This document shows positions 22,703 to 33,500 of a stretch of DNA of 64,000 nt, piece by piece; position 1 is the first letter of the stretch; every line of letters begins with the position of its first letter. The translations under genes and the position numbers were made by a program. Source of the stretch: Brachyhypopomus gauderio (lineage: Eukaryota > Chordata > Actinopteri > Gymnotiformes > Hypopomidae). Location: NCBI RefSeq assembly GCF_052324685.1, contig NC_135226.1:18038889-18102888 (forward strand), in the 5' to 3' direction. The notes under the pieces are model-generated. The model made no database searches and was not told where the DNA came from. It saw nothing but the letters and a program-made list of their open reading frames with translations.

Positions 22703-23774
22703 CAGTGTTGCCAACTCCTCAGTAAGGAAAGTAGCTATTGGTTGTCCTAGAAGTCGCTGAATGATGTCATCACCTAATACATGTTTTTGAAGCTGTTTAA
22801 AGATATCTACAGATAAATTACAGATATCTTGAACATTTTTTATCTAGACGGTTTTTTTTTTATTCCTGTTATCTTGAATAATTATTCTGACTAGTCAGAA
22901 CGTGTTTGTAGATATCTTCAATAATCATTCTGTCCAGTCAATACGTCCCAGATTTACGTAGCATTTTGGTGCCAAGCTTGGCACTCTTTGTATTTGCTAA
23001 TCAGTGGTCTGTATGCGATGTCAGGACAGTTGAACTCGCATTCTTGTGTTTTTAACACTATTTTTAGTGCCGCATAATCCATACTGTTGAGCTCTTTCAA
23101 GATTGTAGCATTTTCTGACTATTTTTTCAAGAACAGCCAACGCCATTTTAGCCACTCAAAATTCCGCAGGCAGCAGTTTGGACGACTCAGCGACATCGCA
23201 AAAGGGGCATAATGCACGCACTTCTTTAATTCAGATATCTAAAAATGTCATTTTGACTAGTCATAATTACGTTTGAGATATCTTGAATAAGAATTACGGA
23301 TGTGTGACTGTTAAAATGACGAATCCAGTGATGTCATTTTAGATATCTTAAAAGACATTTTAAGACAAATTTAGATCTGTCAAATTGAAATGGAAGATAT
23401 CTTGAATTGTTCTTCTTACTAGGTAGAATGTAAATGTAGATATCTTCATTCTGGATCGTCAAATTGTAATTGTTACTAGTCAAAACTAATATTTAGATAT
23501 CTAGAATGTAGTTACAGATAATCAGACGAAGCCCATTTTATATTAAAACGGCCTGCCATAGAGGGTCTGCTCTGAGTGTGAGACTGCACTGAGTGTTGTG
23601 GGGCGGGGCTCGTGGCAGCACCCGCCCCAGAGGACAGCAACTGAAGAGCGTGTGTGTTCAGAGTCTCCAAAAGTCTTCAATAGCACCACAAAAAGTTGCT
23701 AGATTTGTCGCTAGTCGCTTTTTACTACAAAAAGTCTCTAAAGGGTCTGAAAAGTCGCTAAGTTGGCAACACTG
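22703..23774. mobile_element. Terminal-inverted-repeat element X (1.07 kb)
   Basis: Starts CAGTGTTGCCAACT and ends AGTTGGCAACACTG. Its interior has repeated palindromes AGATATCT and ACTAGT. The right 213 bp match the isolated arm at 13523-13739. The octamer AGCAAGAG at 22695-22702 is the reverse complement of CTCTTGCT at 13515-13522. I see no transposase. An 8-bp duplication would suit a hAT-type element. Confidence 0.82.
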
Positions 23775-23782
23775 ATCCTGTG

Positions 23783-25560
23783 TAGCGTGTTCAGCTCTGC
23801 TCAATTGGATTGTGCAACTGCAGGGTGTGATTTATTAATTTGTAGTAAGGAAAATGCCTATTGTTAATGCCACACATCATTTAAAAATATTTATTAACAG
23901 AAATGAGTATGATTTTATTTGACAAAAGGCTATATATATAACGAAAACAAAGACATTTCATGTGGCTGGATTACTGACTGGGCCAGAGGGGCCAACGCCC
24001 AGGGGCCACTGAGGCCTGGGGGCCCCGGGGAGGCCCTGGCCGAAAACTTTTTGCGATGCCTATCAACATTTATGGTACAATATATTTTTATTTCCGAGGG
24101 CCCTCCATTTTAAGGATCCTCTGACTATTAGGGACTTTGACCCCAGGGCATCTTGGGGGCCCTAGCCATGCTTTTGGGCCCCTTAGGAAAATGGATGAGG
24201 CGTTGTGGCACTGCTCTGACTTCGACTTCTGGCTATTAGGGGTCCTAGGAAAGAGGGGGGCATATTTTTAGAGGGCCCTGGTTATGAGAGTCCCTACCAG
24301 GGGGCCCTAGAGAAGAGCAGGCAGGGGCGGTTTGTTCATTAGGGCAATTGGGCGACGCACCACGAAAGGATGAAAAGGAAGTTTTTTTTTTCTCTATCTA
24401 TGCCTGTTCTGGTCTCTTGCCTCTGAATGCCATTGTCCATTCAGCGTTGAGGTGCATTCCCTGTAGTACTGCCCCTTTTGGGGCGATTTGAGCCTAACTG
24501 AAAATCGCCCCGACTGCTCTCGTAGACTCTTATGTTAAATGTTTTTTTTCTAAAGTGTGCGCTGCAATGCAGTCTATGCGTTCCGGGAGGGCTCGCCCTT
24601 ACGTGCTTACGTCAGACGTAACGTAGGGAAATTAATCTGCTCAACACGGCCAGCGTTCCTTCAACCCAGAACAACTCAATCGTTTCATTAAGAGAAGTGC
24701 CATTCTGTCATCATAATAATCAAGATAAACTAGCAACTAAGGAATTAGGGCCACCGAGACCAAATTTAAACATCAAACAAGTGAAGTGTCCACAAAGGGA
24801 GGAAAAGAATATAACCGAGGATTTTTGCGAAACTGGTATGAAGGGAAAACATGGCCAGCAGGCTGTGAAATAGCTAGCGCCCTGCATTCTGTTCCTGCAT
24901 TCTGTTCCATCCTTAATGCTGTTGCCCATTTATATTCTAACACCTAAAATAAAATGCTGTCTGAGGAATACAGAAATTATTGTGAGTGGGAAAGATTCAC
25001 TTTATTTAATTAATGGTAAATCTGGCCTCTCTCCATGTTTAAAGTTGTTTGTGAGGGCGAATTGAGAGATGACAATCTCAGTTAAATGTTCAGTCATTGT
25101 AGAGCTTTAACCAAGATGATATTTACAAGATCGGTGCACAAATACTGTACAGTCTATAATGTAAAGAGAAATATATATTTATCATTATATTTTCATTGGT
25201 TAAGTCACTGTTTTTTATTTACCCACTGAAATGGTCACCTTGGATGTCATCACAACAATTGCCCTCCCTGAGATATTTGTCAGAGGCCGCCCCTGAGAGC
25301 AGGGCATACCATTAGAGAGCCCTTGATCACGAAGGCCCCTGCTATGGGGCCCTTGACTTCCATATAAGTCGTTTACCATGGCTCCTTGACTTTCTAGGGA
25401 CCTACAAATTCAGGCCCTTACTTAATGTTTCTGAATTTGTATTGTTTCAAAATTATTATGTTCAATTTCTCTTAAGCGCAGAGACACAAATTAATTTAGC
25501 AATTTTGCAATTATTTAAATTTAAGACAAACAATTTGTTTGATGAATGCTATCTTTGACA
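23783..25560. other. Non-coding stretch, unclassified repeats
   Basis: No exon or known gene recognised. A G/C-rich block (about 23970-24330, and again about 25285-25400) repeats motifs such as GGGGCCCT and CTAGGGACC, probably an unclassified dispersed repeat. The rest is A/T-rich. Confidence 0.5.
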
Positions 25561-25651
25561 CAGATTAAAAGATAGGGTTAACCATTAATCTCAATAAAAT
25601 CCTCCAAACACTGCTTTTAAACATCTCTGTCATGTGACCACCCACTTTCAG

Positions 25652-26804
25652 GAGCATAGCGGAGTTGGTTTCTGAACTCTTGACTCTCTACTGCCCTCTT
25701 CAGTTCTTTAATGGGATTTTGGTGAGTTCTCGAGGGGAAGTAAGATGCTCTCGTTCGTTCAACAGTTTCACCTCGTCATGTGGTTTGTGACCGTCATGTT
25801 ACGTTATGTTCTCAGTGTGTTGGTATGGGGATTGTCCTGGGCACGGGTCAACAGAAGATAGCAGCCATTGCCAACCTGGTGGGTTATTACGGCATTGGCC
25901 TTCCACTCAGTGTCGCTCTCACTTTTCCCGCCAAACTAGATGTTGCAGGTTCGTTCTTTTACATGAATGAAACTATTTAACCGAATGGGCCAAACACAGA
26001 CAGCACTGAACAGTTTATTGTAAGCAGTGCTGTAGTAACACACATCTCCTCTTCGTTAACAGGGTTCTGGTTGGGCCTTTTGGTGGTTGTCTTCCTGTTG
26101 GCGATTTTTTTCATCGTCATCATCTTCAAATTAAACTGGAAGAAGATGACAGAGGAGGTATGACCTAGTGGATCTAGATGTCTCGTTAATATTCATATTT
26201 GCGGACTCATTTCATGATTAAAAACTGAATATTCGTTGCTGAGGAAGGCTATTGACCGTGCTGGATTGGGGAAGAACACTTCTGTGAGGCACCCAGAGCT
26301 TCGATCCAGTCATCGACTCTGATAGCTTCTACATCGCCATGAGTAATGGAGAGGTATTATTCTCTTGTCTAAATTACCTGTAAAACTAACTGTAAAAATC
26401 TTTTTAGCACTTAAATAAATTTCTTATCAAATATTATACATTTTTGCAAATTATTATATCAAATGACCATGCACAAACATTTTGAGCTATGTTCTTTCGT
26501 GGCCAGAATGGGTCCAGCTACCAGCCCATGACCTATCGAATCCAGGAGGAGGAGAAGACCAGCTCAGAGGCTCAGGAGAGGCTGAGAGGAGATCAGGCAG
26601 ACGAGGAGAAACGAGGTACTCCCCACCTCTCAGCTCGTCCTCAGGAGAGGCCTGACCACTTTCGCTGCCATCCTTGTCCTCGCCGCTAGGACGGCCGTCC
26701 ACCTTTTCCTGCCTCTGCCTGAGCTGGTTCCTGTGATCAACAGCACTTTGGACTGGGAGAACTTCACATCTCCTTCTCCATTCACTCTACAGATGTCTGT
26801 TTGA
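25652..26804 (+). pseudogene. SLC47A (MATE) 3' exons 13-17, probable tail of pseudogene copy B
   Basis: Exon 13 is 25652-25721 (70 nt). Exon 14 is 25816-25948 (133 nt; GIVLGTGQQKIAAIANLVGY, then GIGLPLSVALTF). Exon 15 is 26063-26157 (95 nt, ending FKLNWKKMTEE). These equal the intact gene in length and phase. Exon 16 starts at 26507 (SYQPMTYRIQEEEKTSSEAQ). The final transmembrane segment (LRRGLTTFAAILVLAARTAV, stop at 26802-26804) is out of frame with exon 16, and the only GT...AG between them is 18 bp, too short for an intron. These exons look young or recently intact, but exons 10-12 are nowhere in the window and exon 9 is reversed. A functional transporter is not expected; a short 3' transcript is possible. 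Confidence 0.82.
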
Positions 26805-26829
26805 GACTTGTTGGTGACTGCGTGGACAA

Positions 26830-27460
26830 CCAATCACGTTTAAGTGAGTAAGTGTTTCAGTGAGGAACTCGCCTCAGCGTGGTAGAATATTACTATGCTG
26901 TGGGAATTGAACAGTGTTGTCTTTAGTAAAAGGAAATTCCCATTGCAATAAGGATTAATACATACCTGTAGACATATTTTTTTGTTGCTGAGATGGCAAA
27001 TATTCCAAGAGATTTAATTAAAATAATAATATTGACAATAGAGGTTTAAGTGTAAATAGTGGTTATCCAAACACTAAAATATTGCCTAACTAAAACATAT
27101 TACACAAAAAACATATATCTCCTATTGGACATAAACTTATATCTTTTATTCACCTTCATTAGTCATCCTATTTAGATAAACCATTGCAAGTAAACATGAG
27201 GATGTATCCAGTATATTGGAAACCAGTTAATGGTAAATATTTTCAGTGTTTAAAATTCAAATGTGTTGCTTATTAACCTATTTTAAAAATGTACAAAGAT
27301 AGACAATAGAGTATATCAATAAATTGTAAATATAAATTTATTCACTTGAAGCATACCTTCAACTTCATATACCTTTACACCGTCTCTTGACTAAGACTAG
27401 TCACAAATACTGTACGTTAAATAAAACTAAAGGGCAGTCAACCATCTGGAAATCAGATCT
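26830..27460. other. Intergenic A/T-rich spacer between convergent SLC47A copies
   Basis: About 630 bases with no coding signal separate the 3' ends of the decayed plus-strand copy and the intact minus-strand gene. Confidence 0.6.
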
Positions 27461-27466
27461 CTGTGT

Positions 27467-27472
27467 TTTATT
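27467..27472 (-). terminator. Polyadenylation signal of the SLC47A gene
   Basis: TTTATT on the plus strand (AATAAA on the minus strand), 59 bases beyond the stop codon of the minus-strand gene. Confidence 0.6.
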
Positions 27473-27530
27473 ACTCCAGTCCGTGTCCTCCAGAGCTTAA
27501 TCTGAGCGCTGTGACCTTCTCTCAGTCCTC

Positions 27531-30500
27531 TTATCTGGTCAGAGTCATGTTTAAGATCAGTCCTCCAGCCAGCACGCTGAGCATGAACACCAAGGTGAGG
27601 CCCCGGCGAAACACCAGTGTCCTGAATGGCAGCGGCTTCCCCACGGTGCGGAGGTTCTCACTGGACGACGCCACCAGCAGCACATCCGTGTCGGTGGCCT
27701 GGCTGGTCTCGTTGGGCTCCACGTCTCCCTGCTGCTCTGCGGAGTCTGCCAGCACAGAGCTCCTGTTAGCACCCGGCCGCGTTATGTGCTTCACCAAGCA
27801 ATCTCGGAGCTGTGCGAGTTCTTACCGTCCTCCGTCCCGTTGGACTGGACTCCAGCCCTGACCTGGGCCTGCGATGAGAACAAGGCATTAGTAACGCTGG
27901 CACTGAACGCCGCAGGGCAAGAGCTGGATTGTGTTTGGCACGTGGCTCTCACCTCCTCTGTGACTTTCGCCCAGTTCATCTTGATCAGGAGCATTGTGAA
28001 GAAGATGGCCTGAAGGAGCACGCAAATGAAAAGGCCCGTCCAAAGACCTACAGCGCGGCAGACGAGAGAAACACGACTCAGAGGGCAGCGCGTGGCATCG
28101 GGAAGACAGGCAGATGAAAGAAAAAGAGCATATGAGACAGAAAGAGAGAGAGAATGAGTGGGAGAGAATGTTTTCCATACCAAAAATCCCTAGTTTGGCT
28201 GCAAACATCAGAGATACTCCAATAGGAAAACCCACACCATAGTATCCAATCAGATTTGCAATTGCCCCGAGCTTCTGTTTCCCTAAGCCTCGGACAATGC
28301 TCCCACCGGCCGCCTGGCGTGGGATGAAATCCAGTCGGGTGAGCCAGCACACGCCCTGTTTACACCTCTGACTCCTCCCACTTCATAGGTATAGAGTAAT
28401 AAGAGCGTGGCACGCTCTGTTAAGTGTTATGTGGTGTAAGGAGCAGGTGTGCAGGAGACTCACTGCTGTTGCATCAAATATATGGAAGGGAGCGTAGAGG
28501 ACCATGACGGTGGCAACCCTCTGCCTAATCTGTCTGTGAAAAAGACATTAGTTTATGTTTTTGTTTGCATGATTTTAACCCTAACTAGCTGCATGCAATC
28601 ATGGTACTGTTCATATTTTTTTAAGTATTCTAAACCCACAGTATAATGAACAGTACATGAAGTTTATTATACTGACACAATGTCCAAGTTAATATGTGTT
28701 TCATGGACAAAGTTCACTACAGTTGACAGTTGGATTTTACTACAGTTGGGTCATATAAGCAACATTATAGAGTTTAAATGGATGACAAAGACAACACACT
28801 GTCCAGGTACAATAGAGTGGAGTACTCACTCATCGTTGGTGAAGATGTAAGAAATGGCGTCTTTGGAACAGCCGATGATGACTGCCAAGCATACTGAGAC
28901 CAACACTGCGAAACAAGTTCATGAGCCGAGTTTTTTGGCCTTTCTCAGAAAAACAGTACAATCGGAGCACTGTAATTCAGTCCCCAGTGCAGCACATGCT
29001 TTATAGAACGAGTGCCAAAAGAGCAAAGGTCAATCACGAGTGTGAAGCGTCTAATCAGGCAGCTTGAACCACCCCAGCCGTCCCCAGCGCGGTTATTTTC
29101 TCGGTGCGTCGGGCGGACCCCAGAAGTACCTGCGCAGGTCATGCCGACCTTGGCCGACAGCTTGGCTTGAGCAGTGTCTCCAGCCCCCATGGCGTTTCCC
29201 ACCCTCACACTGCCTGCCACACTGAAACCTATAGGAATCTGGCGGGAGGAGACCTGTCTCATTAACAGTGCTGCACAATTAACCACGGTCCATTATTCAT
29301 GCAGTGAATTCCTGCAAAAACACACAGTGTTCATCACCATGATTGGTATTAAAGACTGTAATAATTTAAAGCAGGATTTAGTCAGAAGTGTCATGTAAGA
29401 ATTTACCATATACGCAATGTTTGCCAGTTCATAGATAACTGCCTGGGCTCCGAGCTCCACCTGACTTATCAAACCTGTCATAGAAAACAAAGAGATTCGG
29501 CCAAATGACCAAAAGCACTGTGTGGCTGAATTTGGCACACAGCGAGCACGAGACAAATATGTTAAAGTACCACCTTTATCCCCGCAAAACCCTAATAATC
29601 ACTTTCATGTGAGCATGAAATCAAACCTGCCAAAAATGCTCCCAGCTCATACGTCCACCATTCAGCACACAACATGAGCATGCCAGGGACAGCCAGGTGG
29701 ATGAAGGTGTCCCACTCCTGTAGACAGTCCATGGACCACCCTGCACGTGCACGAGAGAGACACGGACCTCACACAGATCTCACAGATAGCAGTTACCACA
29801 GTTGCATATGATTACACAAATTAGGACATTGTAGCTTTCAAGGTCTGTGGCTAACAAAATAGGTTAGAATTTGCATAAGGGGAGTCGGCATGATCAGCCT
29901 TTCTAATTGGGTCATTATGATGCATGTATAAAATGAAACAAGTGTATATGCAAATTGTTTATGTCACATTTATCTCACTAGGGAAGAATGTTGGTGAGGA
30001 GTACTCACTGATATAAGGAAACATGAAATGGTTGTTTATGTGGTGCATGAAGTTCATGTGACCACCTACCACAGAAATGTTTGCGTGATTTTACGAACTC
30101 ACCATGCCAGGTGTCCTTGTGAAGACCTCTACAACGGATGTAAATAAACAGTACAATAGCCATCGAGTACTGTGAGATAACGTTGGCTGCCGCAGATCCA
30201 CTGCAGATAAAACAGTCATGTCGGTCACATTGGTGGTGTCGTACATATCGTAATCTTTGTCACTGACGTGCACATTTTTTAAACGGACTATGCCCAGGGG
30301 TTTAATCCCAGCTGATCGTTCTTGCCAAATCACTCATGAGGGCTTAATCCCAAGATGTTTCCGTGGCAATCTCAAGTGTCATCTCGATAGAACGGTGTAC
30401 TCACGTGACGCCAAGGTCAAGAACCAAGACCAAAACATAGTTTGCCAGAGCATTTATGACGTTTGCTATAACTCCAGTGATAACCAGCGGCCAAATGATT

Positions 30501-33500
30501 CCCTAGAAGGAAACACTTCGTTCACTCTTTACACTTCTCTGAATGACAGTGATTTTCATTACTGTCTGAGAGCCAGGAGAGTGTGTTGTCTCTCAAGACG
30601 TTCTCTTACCTGGTTTTGAAGATAAGTGGTCTCAATAATGAATGTATATAATGCCTGAAAGAAAACAACAACATTAAAATGGGCTGAGAATCTGTTTTTA
30701 TAACCGGAAACCTTCAAGTGCCCCTGTATGCAGTGAAGAAATGACAGCAACTTAGCACATCAGCCAATTTATTATCTGATATAAATAATTCAAGCAGTTC
30801 ATTTGAACCAACAGATGCTCGGTTATTGCATGGTAGTGTTTATATGTCTAAGAAGTGAATGGAATGTATTGACTTCCATCAATTCGTCTAAATCGCTTAA
30901 TTCAGTTCCGGGTTGCGTGGGGCTGAAATGTATCCTAGCAGCACAGGGTACATGGCTGAAACCAGCCACAGACAGGCTGCCATTGCTGGGCAAATGTGCA
31001 AACACACACACCCTCATCCAGCCACTCTCTCACACAGGGCTATTTTAGACAACCTAGCTGAAACCATAGCGGGGGACACAGGGGCGATATGCACACTTCA
31101 TGTGCAAACACGAATAACATCTTCAGTAGGGATGTGTGTATTGTTTTACGTACTGGAAGTGCTGGCATAAAAATCTTCACATACATCTGAGATAGCCTGA
31201 AACAGACAGGCATAGTTTTATTATGCAAGGCAAAGCCAGGCAAGTTAATTTCTATAGTACATTTCAAATACAGGGTTTTATAAATTACTAAATTAAATAC
31301 AAAGAATAAAGAGCTTACAGGATAAGCCACAATAAATAGGGCTAAAAGGATAAAATTAAAGAGACTAAAGTAATTCATATTGATCAAGAACATTTTTAAA
31401 GACAAATCTTATATACTGTGCAGGAAAACAGAAATGTTTTCAGTCTAGATGTTTGTGGTTTGGGTATCGTAGGACTTTGGGGAGTTAGTTCCAGCTGTGG
31501 GTAACTGGGAAACCGAAAGCTTTGCTGTTTATCAGGACCAGTTCCTGTTCTAAGAGACCTAATGGGTTTCCCAGATATATCTGAGTCCACGGCTGTTTCA
31601 TTATTTATAAACAAGTAGTAACATTTAAAATTGATCCGGTGGCTAAATGGAGGGCATAGGATTTGAGAGCTGAGGTAATACCAGCACCATAATAAGGGTG
31701 GGCTTCTCCCTGCCTGGTAATACCAGCACCATAATAAGGGTGGGCTTCTCCCTGCCTGGTAATACCAGCACCATAATAAGGGTGAGCTTCTCCCTGCCTG
31801 GTAATACCAGCACCATAATAAGGGTGGGCTTCTCCCTGCCTGGTAATACCAGCACCATAATAAGGGTGGGCTTCTCCCTGCCTGGTAATACCAGCACCAT
31901 AATAAGGGTGGGCTTCTCCCTGCCTGGTAATACCAGCACCATAATAAGGGTGGGCTTCTCCCTGCCTGGTAATACCAGCACCATAATAAGGGTGGGCTTC
32001 TCCCTGCCTGGTAATACCAGCACCATAATAAGGGTGCGCTTCTCTCGGCCTGGTAATACCAGCACCATAATAAGGGTGGGCTTCTCTCTGCCTGGTAATA
32101 CCAGCACCATAATAAGGGTGGGCTTCTCCCTGCCTGGTAATACCAGCACCATAATAAGGGTGGGCTTCTCCCTGCCTGGTAATACCAGCACCATAATAAG
32201 GGTGGGCTTCTCCCTGTCTGGTAATACCAGCACCATAATAAGGGTGAGCTTCTCCCTGTCTGGTAATACCAGCACCATAATAAGGGTGAGCTTCTCCCTG
32301 TCTGGTAATACCAGCACCATAATAAGGGTGGGCTTCTCCCTGCCTGGTAATACCAGCACCATAATAAGGGTGGGCTTCTCCCTGTCTGGTAATACCAGCA
32401 CCATAATAAGGGTGGGCTTCTCCCTGCCTGGTAATACCAGCACCATAATAAGGGTGGGCTTCTCCCTGCCTGGTAATACCAGCACCATAATAAGGGTGGG
32501 CTTCTCCCTGCCTGGTAATACCAGCACCATAATAAGGGTGGGCTTCTCTCGGCCTGGTAATACCAGCACCATAATAAGGGTGGGCTTCTCTCTGCCTGGT
32601 TAGCATACTAGTGATAACATTCTGAATTAGCTGCAGATGTGTAATGGTCTAATGGAAACTTCTGCAATAGTGGCCTGCTTTGAAATTAATGCAACAGGTG
32701 TTTCTAGCCTCCTGGAGATGATGATGTTACTGAATTTCACTTAGCCACTACAACTAAGCATTATTTACTATAATGAATACATTAAAACTCTTGCAATTTC
32801 GGACTTTATGTTTTTTGGTATTTCAAGTCTTGGAGGTAAGCAGTAACCTTCGGCCGGTGGACGCAGGTGGACAGTTGCAAGAGCTGCAATGTTCCCTAAG
32901 AATCTTTAAATCAATAGCACTATATTCAGACATAACTTAAGTTATGATGATGGCACTTACTGGATCCATTTGCTAATGTATCGGTTTAGCCAGCACTACC
33001 AGTTGGGAGTTGAATGTCAAATACTTCCAAGCACCCAGTGGTTCTCTCTTATATATGCTCACTGCACTTCTGTTATTAGCACAAAACCAAGAAACAATAA
33101 GGATACTGTGCACTGGAAAGTTGGGTGAAGGACACCGAACCGGTTTGCTCTGGCTGTGTAAGCAACAAGCAGATCTCAAAAGAGAAGTTATGGTGCTGAC
33201 TGAGCAACTGGTGGTCTCACGACAGACTCGTGCCGGAACAGGTGACATCAATGTGATGTCTCAGACTGAGGTCACCAGCGGAGAAGTGGAGCTAATGAGC
33301 TGGTTGAAAACTTTTAACACCGATTTGTGTGGCATTAATTAAGTTAGTTGGGGCAGGAAATGCACCCACAGACTACAGTTGTGGTTGGGATATTTTGCAC
33401 AATGCACTTAAAACTCAAGGGTGGCAAAAATTATCCCACAACAGTAGGTAATCTTCTTTTTTGGGCAACAAGAATGAAGGACAACATGGTGAAATACGAA

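Noticed and set aside
26616-26633. An 18-bp GT...AG intron between SLC47A exons 16 and 17
   Set aside because: Far below a workable vertebrate intron length, and removing it does not restore the frame of the final transmembrane segment.
27557-27772. Alternative frame of SLC47A exon 17 beginning with an acceptor near 27760
   Set aside because: It breaks the phase set by exon 16 and loses the C-terminal membrane helix; the acceptor at 27746-27748 keeps both.
31605-32606. Three open frames of 300-333 codons
   Set aside because: Produced by the 42-bp minisatellite inside an intron of an intact gene.
33010-33342. 110-codon frame as a gene within SLC47A intron 4
   Set aside because: No recognisable domain, no splice or promoter context, inside an intron on the opposite strand.
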